From contig JAGYNK010000047.1 of assembly GCA_018400055.1 (NCBI GenBank), forward strand, positions 1 through 11,454: a DNA stretch of 11,454 nucleotides, read 5' to 3'. The DNA comes from Candidatus Moraniibacteriota bacterium. GTDB lineage: Bacteria > Patescibacteriota > Minisyncoccia > Moranbacterales > UBA9337. Under the pieces are notes generated by a model. That model saw only the letters and a list, made by a program, of their open reading frames with translations. It did no database searches and was not told the origin of the DNA. Numbering within the stretch: position 1 is the first letter of the stretch; every line of letters starts with the position of its first letter. Of this stretch, positions 6,453-11,454 are shown piece by piece. Position numbers and translations under genes: made by a program.

Positions 6453-6640
6453 ATCACCAATCAACGCGAATTTAATCACTAATAATCTTGAATAATTTAA
6501 AATTAAATTACTTTCATTATATCATTCCGGAATTTTTTCTGGTCCGCCTTGGGCGGACAAGTACTCCGAAATTTTCCGGAATGACAATTTAAATTATTAG
6601 TGATTATTCGAGGTAGATTAGCGTAGATGAGGGATTAATT
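6453..6640. repeat. Nested palindromic (MITE-like) repeat filling the rplI-pyrG gap
   Basis: Three nested inverted repeats share nearly one centre. Outer: 13-bp perfect arms at 6474-6486 and 6593-6605 (AATCACTAATAAT and its complement), with looser similarity continuing outward. Middle: 11-bp perfect arms TCATTCCGGAA (6522-6532, 6574-6584). Inner: GTCCGCC and GGCGGAC (6542-6548, 6552-6558) with a 3-nt loop. It occupies most of the 201-bp gap, so pyrG expression would pass through it or start within it. I found no clear pyrG promoter outside it. Confidence 0.75.
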
Positions 6641-6645
6641 TCATT

Positions 6646-8277
6646 ATGAAAAATACGAAATTTATTTTTGTCATAGGGGGTGTAATGAGCGGAATAGGCA
6701 AAGGGATAGCCACTTCTTCTATCGGAGCGATTTTAAAATCCAGAGGATTGAGCGTGAGCGCTATAAAAATTGATCCTTATGTCAATGTGGATGCCGGAAC
6801 CATGAATCCTACGGAGCATGGAGAAGTTTTTGTTTTGGACAGCGGTTTGGAATGTGATCAAGATATGGGAAATTATGAGAGATTTATGGGCGTTGTTCTT
6901 CCGCCGGAAAATTATATGACAACAGGAAGCGTTTATCGAAAGGTTATTCAAAGAGAAAGAAATTTGGAATATGGCGGAAGTTGCGTTCAGATAATTCCTC
7001 ACGCAACCAATGAAATTATTAAAACCATTAAAAAAGCCGGAGAAAATAATAAAGCGGATGTTGTTATTACGGAAATAGGCGGCACAGCGGGAGATTACGA
7101 AAACGCTCTTTTTATGGAAGCGGCCAGACAAATGAATTTAAGTCGTCCCGAAGATGTTTTGTTTGTGATGATAAGTTATCTTCCTTGTCCTCCCAAGATC
7201 GGAGAAATGAAAACCAAGCCAACTCAGCAAGCAGTAAGGGAATTAAACGCTTCCGGGATACAGCCGGATATCATTATTTCAAGGAGCGAACTTCCTATTG
7301 ACGATAAGAGAAAGAAAAAAATAGCGCTTTTTTGCAACGTCAAGAAAGAGGATGTGATTTCGGCTCCCGATATTGATTCCATTTATGAAGTTCCGATTAA
7401 TTTTGAAAAGGACGGATTAAGTCTGAGAATTCTGCATAAGTTGGGACTGAAATCAAACGGCAAAAAGATGGAAGATTGGATAAAATTAAATCAAAACATA
7501 AAAAAAGCCAAGAAAAAAATAAAGATAGGTATCGTGGGAAAATATTTCGGGACAGGAGATTTTACTTTAAGCGATTCATATATCAGTGTTATTGAAGCGA
7601 TAAAACATGCCAGTTTCAAAGTGGGCGCCAAGCCGGAAATAAGCTGGCTGAATAGCGAATATTTCGAGAAAGAGGATAAAAGATTGGAGGAGCTTAAGGA
7701 ATATGACGGAATAATAATTCCGGGCGGTTTCGGTTCAAGAGGAGTGGAAGGAAAAATAAAAGCAGTTAGTTTTTGTCGCAAGAATAAAATTCCCTTTTTG
7801 GGTCTTTGTTATGGCATGCAAATGGCGGTGATTGAATTTTCTCGTCAGGTTTTAAAATTAAAAGAGGCCCATACTACGGAAGTGAAAAGAAATACAAAGC
7901 ATCCGGTGATTGATATAATGCCGGAGCAGAAAAAAAATTTAAAAGAGAATAATTATGGCGCGACTATGCGATTAGGAAGTTATGAAGCCATATTAAAAAA
8001 AGGCACTATTGCCTTTAAAGCCTATAAAAAATCTAAAATATCCGAGAGGCATCGTCATCGCTGGGAAGTCAATCCGGACTATATTGAAAGATTGGAAAAA
8101 GGCGGTTTGATTTTTTCGGGGATGTCTCCCGATAAGCGCCTTATGGAAATATTGGAGCTCCCTAGAAGCGTGCATCCCTTTTTTCTAGCTACTCAGTTTC
8201 ATCCGGAATTTAAATCTTCTCCCTTGAAGCCCCACCCTCTTTTTATTGAATTTGCTAAAGCAGCCAAAAAGCGTTAG
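6646..8277 (+). CDS. pyrG: CTP synthase (glutamine hydrolysing)
   Basis: Converts UTP to CTP using ATP and ammonia from glutamine, in the cytosol. The 543-residue length matches the family. The synthase domain has the P-loop G-G-V-M-S-G-I-G-K-G (11-20), K-I-D-P-Y-V-N-V-D-A-G-T-M-N-P (41-55), E-H-G-E-V-F-V-L-D (57-65) and I-P-H-A-T-N-E-I (117-124). The class I glutaminase domain has the oxyanion segment I-P-G-G-F-G-S-R-G (358-366), nucleophile Cys388 in G-L-C-Y-G-M-Q, and His519/Glu521 in T-Q-F-H-P-E-F, so both half-reactions should work. G-L-C-Y-G replaces the more common G-I-C-L-G. The start is fixed by the conserved K-F-I-F-V-I-G-G; a purine-rich GAGGG lies 12 nt upstream, too far for a normal Shine-Dalgarno. 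It stands alone, not beside the other pyrimidine gene at 9550. Confidence 0.97.
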   Translation: MKNTKFIFVIGGVMSGIGKGIATSSIGAILKSRGLSVSAIKIDPYVNVDAGTMNPTEHGEVFVLDSGLECDQDMGNYERFMGVVLPPENYMTTGSVYRKVIQRERNLEYGGSCVQIIPHATNEIIKTIKKAGENNKADVVITEIGGTAGDYENALFMEAARQMNLSRPEDVLFVMISYLPCPPKIGEMKTKPTQQAVRELNASGIQPDIIISRSELPIDDKRKKKIALFCNVKKEDVISAPDIDSIYEVPINFEKDGLSLRILHKLGLKSNGKKMEDWIKLNQNIKKAKKKIKIGIVGKYFGTGDFTLSDSYISVIEAIKHASFKVGAKPEISWLNSEYFEKEDKRLEELKEYDGIIIPGGFGSRGVEGKIKAVSFCRKNKIPFLGLCYGMQMAVIEFSRQVLKLKEAHTTEVKRNTKHPVIDIMPEQKKNLKENNYGATMRLGSYEAILKKGTIAFKAYKKSKISERHRHRWEVNPDYIERLEKGGLIFSGMSPDKRLMEILELPRSVHPFFLATQFHPEFKSSPLKPHPLFIEFAKAAKKR

Positions 8278-8316
8278 AGATGTTGAAGCTGTTGTAATTG
8301 TTCTATCGCTTTACTT

Positions 8317-8379
8317 GTTCTAATTGTTGAAATTTAACAACTGGAACAATTTCAACATTTAGAACACTTAGAGCATTTA
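8317..8379. repeat. Inverted repeat plus nonamer array between convergent pyrG and rpmA
   Basis: Arms at 8317-8334 and 8348-8365 pair at 17 of 18 positions around a 13-nt loop, so a strong AT-rich hairpin forms on either strand. From 8344 the sequence is four 9-nt units (GAACAATTT, CAACATTTA, GAACACTTA, GAGCATTTA), the last ending in the rpmA stop codon. It could act as a bidirectional terminator, but neither side has a clean T run. Confidence 0.6.
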
Positions 8380-8649
8380 TTTCACGCTTACAAATCTTCG
8401 TTTAACTAGTTTCCCCGTAAAGTTTCTGACTTTTTTGGAAGTGAATTCAACCGTTCCTTTTTTTAACGCAAAAAGAGTATCGTCCGCGCCTTGCTTGACG
8501 TTCTTTCCCGGATGAAATTTTGTTCCTCTTTGGCGGACGAGTATATCTCCGACTTTTGTTTTCTGATTTCCGAAAATTTTAACGCCCAGCCTTTTGGAAA
8601 TAGAATCTCGCCCCAATTTAGTTGATCCTCCCGCTTTTCTATGTGCCAT
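8377..8649 (-). CDS. rpmA: 50S ribosomal protein bL27
   Basis: A 90-residue bL27, whose N-terminal tail reaches the peptidyl transferase centre. The family pattern is clear: M-A-H-R-K-A-G-G-S-T at the start, G-R-D-S-I-S-K-R-L-G-V-K, then V-R-Q-R-G-T-K-F-H-P-G, and the acidic-to-basic switch near D-D-T-L-F-A. The N-terminus is immediately M-A-H-R-K, with no cleavable Firmicutes-type extension. In many bacteria rpmA follows rplU; here no rplU is present and the gene stands alone, convergent with pyrG and divergent from the membrane protein at 8746. Its promoter is visible at 8725-8752, giving a leader of about 70 nt that contains a heptamer array and no Shine-Dalgarno. Confidence 0.97.
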   Translation of the reverse strand: MAHRKAGGSTKLGRDSISKRLGVKIFGNQKTKVGDILVRQRGTKFHPGKNVKQGADDTLFALKKGTVEFTSKKVRNFTGKLVKRRFVSVK

Positions 8650-8657
8650 ATGATTTG

Positions 8658-8685
8658 ACTTACAACTTACAACTTATAACTTAAA
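8658..8685 (-). repeat. Heptamer array in the rpmA leader, four units
   Basis: On the plus strand four units of ACTTACA, ACTTACA, ACTTATA and ACTTAAA. On the minus (transcribed) strand they read TGTAAGT-like and fit the same pyrimidine-3, purine-6, pyrimidine-7 framework as the other arrays. The array ends 8 bases before the rpmA start codon. Confidence 0.65.
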
Positions 8686-8724
8686 TTTAGCTCGTAAGTA
8701 TTTTAAATAAATTTTACAATAGTT

Positions 8725-8752
8725 AGTATATCAATTTAAAATAAAATGTCAA
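8725..8752 (-). promoter_or_regulatory. Strong promoter for rpmA
   Basis: On the minus strand: a perfect TTGACA (8752-8747), 16-bp spacer, and TATACT (8730-8725) preceded by TG one base upstream (extended -10). Predicted start near 8718. The -35 element overlaps the start codon of the divergent gene at 8746, so transcription of the two genes may interfere. Confidence 0.65.
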
Positions 8753-9243
8753 TCAAGAAAGAAAAAAAAGCTAAAATTGGCTTAAATGAGCGGTTAAAGA
8801 AGGCGGGCTTGGTAATTAAAAAAATTTGGGAACGTTATGAAGTTAAAGCAGTAACGGCCGCGGGCATAATTTTAGTTTCGATAATTTCTTTTGAAGCCGG
8901 CGTTTTAAAAGGTCAGGAATGGAAACAGGATCCTTTGATTATTGAAAAAGTACCGGAAAATTATATTTTAAAAGAAGCGAGCCGGCAAGAGGGTAATGTT
9001 AATTTGCCCGGTTTTTCTTCGGAAAGCGAAACTGCGGTGCTGAGTGCGAATGTGGCGGGAACTAATAATGAGGATAAGAAAGAATGTGCCTTTGTGGGAA
9101 GCAAGAACTCCAATAAATATCATTTTCCGTATTGCAGTTACGCCAAGCGTATTAAAGAAGAGAATAGGGTTTGTTTTTCCAGCGAGGAAGAGGCTAAAAG
9201 CAAGGGCTATGTTCCCGCCGGATGTTGCGTGGGAAAGGAGTAG
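8746..9243 (+). CDS. Small membrane-anchored protein with Ada-like cysteine motif
   Basis: A 165-residue protein of unknown role: basic N-terminus (1-33), one membrane helix (about 34-53), a low-complexity linker, and a C-terminal domain at about 113-163. That domain reads V-G-S-K-N-S-N-K-Y-H-F-P-Y-C, A-K-R-I, then S-S-E-E-E-A-K-S-K-G-Y-V-P, the pattern of the Ada metal-binding domain (PF02805-like) often found at the end of secreted nucleases. Possible zinc ligands are C114, H126, C130, C143, C160 and C161. The usual final P-C-x-x-C is replaced by P-A-G-C-C, so the exact ligand set is uncertain. The orientation rule suggests the motif lies outside the membrane. No methyltransferase or nuclease domain is present. 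A poor promoter match (TTTACA at 8713-8718, TAAAAT at 8737-8742) would place the start at the ATG. Confidence 0.8.
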   Translation: MSIKKEKKAKIGLNERLKKAGLVIKKIWERYEVKAVTAAGIILVSIISFEAGVLKGQEWKQDPLIIEKVPENYILKEASRQEGNVNLPGFSSESETAVLSANVAGTNNEDKKECAFVGSKNSNKYHFPYCSYAKRIKEENRVCFSSEEEAKSKGYVPAGCCVGKE

Positions 9244-9328
9244 CCGGGATATGCTTGAAAATGTATTTAATTGTTTTTATTAATCATTTTACCCACGGTC
9301 GTAAGAAGATGTTATTTTTTTAAAATCC

Positions 9329-9357
9329 AACGTAATTACGCACGTAATTACGTTTTT
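9329..9357 (+). terminator. Likely Rho-independent terminator made of two CGTAATTACG palindromes
   Basis: Bases 9329-9354 pair end to end with 12 perfect pairs and only the central CA unpaired, followed by a T run (9353-9357). Each half is itself the 10-bp palindrome CGTAATTACG (9331-9340, 9343-9352). The low-GC stem and position 85 nt after a stop fit a terminator; a protein-binding site is an alternative. Confidence 0.45.
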
Positions 9358-9430
9358 AATTTTGTTGTTTGTCAAATAACAATTTAAGGATTTGATTTTT
9401 GATGCCAAAGAAAGTATTATGAAAAGTGAA

Positions 9431-9482
9431 TTGGATTTCCGTTCCCTGATCGATTCGAGGGCAAGCTTTGCGGGAATGACAT
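9431..9482 (+). repeat. Dispersed palindromic repeat, second copy of the 111-138 family
   Basis: It starts T-GGATTTCC and ends TTTGCGGGAATGACA (9467-9481), the last 15 bases identical to 124-138. The interior is longer (9441-9466) and holds its own CCCT/AGGG pairing. This intergenic copy supports the view that the copy in the first gene is an inserted element. Confidence 0.7.
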
Positions 9483-9549
9483 AAGAAACACGAGAATAGT
9501 GTATGAATTTTTCTATAAATACAATAAATTAATTTTTTTAAATAATATT

Positions 9550-10254
9550 ATGAATGCTGAAAAAATTATTGTTATTTCTTTAGGCGGATCACTTATTATT
9601 CCTGAAGAAATTGATTGGAAATTTTTGAAGAAATTTCGCGCTTTAATTATTAAGCAAATCAAGAAAGGTGGCAGGTTCGTAATTATTACAGGCGGAGGAA
9701 ATACCGCGCGAGAATATCAGAAAGCTGCCGGTAAAGTAGTTGATTTAACAAACGATGATATGGATTGGATTGGCGTTCATTCAACGCGTCTTAACGCTCA
9801 TTTAATCAAAACTATTTTTCGCCGTTATGCTCATCCGCGGATAAATAAAAACCCTCGCACAAAAGCCGACTTGCTGGAGCATTTTGCCAAGGGTGAAAAA
9901 ATAATGGTGGCGGCTGGCTGGCGTCCCGGGTGGTCAACGGACTATGTGGCTACAATTTTGGCCGAACGTTTTAAGGCGAAAACCATTATTAATCTTTCCA
10001 ATATTAAATATGTTTACGACAAGGACCCTAAAAAGCATAAAGACGCGAAAAAAATTGAAAAAATTTCATGGAAAGATTTTAGAAAAATAGTGGGGAATAA
10101 ATGGAATCCGGGACTTAACGCACCGTTTGATCCTATGGCTTCCAAACATGCTCAAGAATTAGGAATTAAAGTTATAATTGCGGAAGGAAAAGATATCAAA
10201 AACTTGGAGAATATTTTTAACGAAGATAATTTTCAGGGAACAGTTATAGAATAA
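9550..10254 (+). CDS. pyrH: UMP kinase, archaeal type (amino acid kinase family)
   Basis: A 234-residue amino acid kinase domain protein that would phosphorylate UMP to UDP with ATP. Motifs (numbered from 9550): I-S-L-G-G-S-L (9-15), G-G-G-N-T-A-R (48-54), H-S-T-R-L-N-A-H (77-84), G-W-R-P-G-W-S-T-D (123-131), Y-D-K-D-P (156-160) and F-D-P-M-A (193-197). The S-R/T-R-L-N-A and G-x-x-P-G-x-S-T segments resemble archaeal UMP kinases rather than the E. coli PyrH type. The frame is open to an ATG at 9499, but those 17 extra residues lie before the first strand of the fold, so 9550 is preferred. No Shine-Dalgarno. UDP made here would feed the UTP used by the CTP synthase. An uncharacterised relative with another substrate is possible. 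Confidence 0.85.
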   Translation: MNAEKIIVISLGGSLIIPEEIDWKFLKKFRALIIKQIKKGGRFVIITGGGNTAREYQKAAGKVVDLTNDDMDWIGVHSTRLNAHLIKTIFRRYAHPRINKNPRTKADLLEHFAKGEKIMVAAGWRPGWSTDYVATILAERFKAKTIINLSNIKYVYDKDPKKHKDAKKIEKISWKDFRKIVGNKWNPGLNAPFDPMASKHAQELGIKVIIAEGKDIKNLENIFNEDNFQGTVIE

Positions 10255-10255
10255 T

Positions 10256-10290
10256 AGTATGCAGTAAGTAATATGTAGCAAGCAGTAAGC
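10256..10290 (+). repeat. Heptamer array, five units, filling a convergent gap
   Basis: Five units (AGTATGC, AGTAAGT, AATATGT, AGCAAGC, AGTAAGC) occupy 35 of the 36 bases between the kinase stop codon and the nuclease stop codon. All keep pyrimidine-3, purine-6, pyrimidine-7. Confidence 0.7.
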
Positions 10291-11403
10291 TTATTTTTTC
10301 TTCACGCTAAAAGTTTTTGATTCCCGATTAAGCGCTTTGGATTTTTCTATTTTTTTTCTGGTTTCATAAGAAAGAGCGCCGATGATATTTTTTAGCGCTG
10401 TCCCGTCAACTTTTAAAATATCTTCCCATTTATCCAGAGGCTCTAAAATTTCACGCAATTTTTTTTCATCATATTTAAAAGTTTGGCGGAGCGTTCTGGC
10501 GATAACGCCTTTTTCGCTGAAAACCCTCTCTACACCTTCCTGATCCATGTAGTCGGAAATTTTTTTCTGCAGTTTCGCCAGTTGGTTTTTTTGGCTTTTC
10601 AAATCATCTTTGATGCCGATATATTCGGCAATGGCTGTGTTTATTTCTTCCGTATCAATTTTTCTTTGCTCCTTGAATTTATGTTTCCACATCGGGCAAC
10701 GGTCTTGATAGCCGCACCAAGCGCAAAGGGGAGAAATTCGGGGCTCAAATTTTTCTTCTTCAATTTGTTTAATAACATCCAAGAAAATCCGGCTGATATT
10801 TTCCAATTGCTTTTTTGTCCGGGTGGATTCCAGTTTTACTCCGTGTTTAAGAAAATAAAGGCTAACTTTTATTTTATCCAGATTTTTAATTTCTTTGGGA
10901 TAAAAACTCAAAAAAGCCTGCAAATAAATGGATAGTTGGAGATTGTTGTCCACATCTTCTTGGGACGGCATTTTTTTGGCAGTCTTGTAATCAATAACTT
11001 CATAGCCGTTTTCAGTTTTATCAATGCGATCAATGATGCCGGAGATAATATGTCCTTCCATATCAATTTGAAAACGTTTTTCCAGAGCGACGATGTTAGC
11101 TCTGGCGATTTCGTTTTGCTGGTAATATTTTCTAATTATATCCACTCCCTGGGAAAAAGCGGCTCGCTCTTCAATTTCGGATTCAAAAACATCGCTGTTC
11201 CAATTTTTGGAAAAATAATCCAGTGCTTGTTCCAAGGTGGGAGACAAGATGCCGGGAGTGTGAATGAAGTGCATAACAGCGTGAATAACAGTGCCAAAAA
11301 CAGCCTCTTTGGATTTAGGCTCTTTGATTTTATCAATATTCTGAAATTTATATTTGAGCGGGCAAGTCTGATAAGTATTTAAAGCTGAATATGAAATGCG
11401 CAT
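10291..11403 (-). CDS. PD-(D/E)XK nuclease with Fe-S cluster motif (RecB/Cas4-like)
   Basis: A 370-residue nuclease of the PDDEXK_1 (PF12705) group, as in the RecB/AddB C-terminal domain and Cas4. The core is complete: G-T-V-I-H (37-41), G-I-I-D-R-I-D (122-128), V-I-D-Y-K-T (136-141, giving the D138-x-K140 site) and Q156-x3-Y160. Four cysteines, C14 in Y-Q-T-C-P and C227, C230, C236 in C-A-W-C-G-Y-Q-D-R-C-P, match the 4Fe-4S clamp of AddB and Cas4. Residues about 250-370 form an extra helical, probably coiled-coil tail. There is no helicase, cas gene or partner nearby, so it may be a stand-alone DNA repair or recombination exonuclease acting in trans. The start is fixed by M-R-I-S-Y-S-A-L-N-T-Y; no Shine-Dalgarno, and a heptamer array lies just upstream. 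Confidence 0.9.
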   Translation of the reverse strand: MRISYSALNTYQTCPLKYKFQNIDKIKEPKSKEAVFGTVIHAVMHFIHTPGILSPTLEQALDYFSKNWNSDVFESEIEERAAFSQGVDIIRKYYQQNEIARANIVALEKRFQIDMEGHIISGIIDRIDKTENGYEVIDYKTAKKMPSQEDVDNNLQLSIYLQAFLSFYPKEIKNLDKIKVSLYFLKHGVKLESTRTKKQLENISRIFLDVIKQIEEEKFEPRISPLCAWCGYQDRCPMWKHKFKEQRKIDTEEINTAIAEYIGIKDDLKSQKNQLAKLQKKISDYMDQEGVERVFSEKGVIARTLRQTFKYDEKKLREILEPLDKWEDILKVDGTALKNIIGALSYETRKKIEKSKALNRESKTFSVKKK

Positions 11404-11410
11404 AAAATTA

Positions 11411-11453
11411 ACTTACAACTAATAACTTACAAACTAATAACTAATAACTTATA
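11411..11453 (-). repeat. Heptamer array upstream of the nuclease start, six units
   Basis: Plus-strand units are ACTTACA, ACTAATA and ACTTATA types, six in all with one extra A at 11432. They are the same family as the rpmA leader array and end 7 bases before the nuclease start codon. The array may continue past the window end. Confidence 0.65.
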
Positions 11454-11454
11454 A

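Larger units (their letters stand above)
9244..9549. other. 306-bp intergenic region before the UMP kinase
   Basis: No gene seen. It contains a hairpin with T run (9329-9357) and a dispersed palindromic repeat (9431-9482). A TATAAAT/TACAAT stretch at 9514-9525 could be a -10 element for the kinase, but no matching -35 is evident. Confidence 0.55.

Noticed and set aside
9044..9283. Plus-strand frame overlapping the Ada-like gene and continuing past its stop
   Set aside because: It shadows the cysteine domain in another frame and has no motif of its own.
9499..9549. Upstream ATG of the UMP kinase
   Set aside because: Adds 17 residues before the first strand of the fold and has no ribosome binding site; 9550 fits the family.
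10483..11382. Two long plus-strand frames opposite the nuclease
   Set aside because: Phe/Ile-rich antisense shadows; the minus-strand frame has complete nuclease motifs.
45..11453. CRISPR array
   Set aside because: The repeats are 7-9 nt, contiguous and degenerate with no spacers, and there are no cas genes; the Cas4-like nuclease alone is not evidence.
1..11454. Recoded TGA (as in Absconditabacteria/Gracilibacteria)
   Set aside because: No in-frame TGA occurs in any conserved gene; stops used are TAA and TAG, so no evidence of recoding, although TGA is not used as a stop here either.

Overview
The window is about 11.5 kb of AT-rich bacterial chromosome with short intergenic gaps. It looks like a member of the Candidate Phyla Radiation (Patescibacteria, probably Parcubacteria-like). 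This assignment is inference. It rests on the CPR-style CTP synthase P-loop (GGVMSGIGKG), a stand-alone Fe-S PD-(D/E)XK nuclease, an archaeal-type UMP kinase, a small membrane protein with an Ada-like zinc motif, near-absence of Shine-Dalgarno sequences, and many short palindromic and heptamer repeats. The standard code fits: no in-frame TGA in any conserved gene, and every gene ends in TAA or TAG.

Layout. (1) 1-5865, all on +: an envelope/polysaccharide block. It holds the 3' end of an O-antigen ligase/polymerase-type membrane protein, a GT4 glycosyltransferase, an LCP (LytR-CpsA-Psr) glycopolymer transferase, a GT2 glycosyltransferase behind its own promoter, and an S41 C-terminal processing protease with a PDZ domain. 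Together they suggest synthesis and wall attachment of a surface polysaccharide plus extracytoplasmic protein processing. (2) 6003-8277: rplI (bL9), split by a +1 frameshift, then pyrG (CTP synthase). (3) 8377-8649 on -: rpmA (bL27), convergent with pyrG and divergent from a small membrane protein with an Ada-like cysteine motif (8746-9243). (4) 9550-10254: archaeal-type UMP kinase, convergent with a PD-(D/E)XK nuclease (10291-11403, -). PyrG and the UMP kinase act in the same pyrimidine nucleotide pathway but are not in one operon.

The unusual part is repeats rather than genes. Three unrelated palindromic repeat types lie in frame inside the first gene, all in predicted loops. Degenerate arrays of 7-nt units share one framework (pyrimidine at 3, purine at 6, pyrimidine at 7). 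They occur inside two coding regions, directly upstream of two minus-strand start codons, and filling a convergent gap. A nested palindrome fills the rplI-pyrG gap and a solo arm of it sits near 3400. I see no CRISPR array, transposase, tRNA, rRNA or recognisable defence system. If there is something undescribed here, it is the repeat system and its tolerance inside coding sequence.
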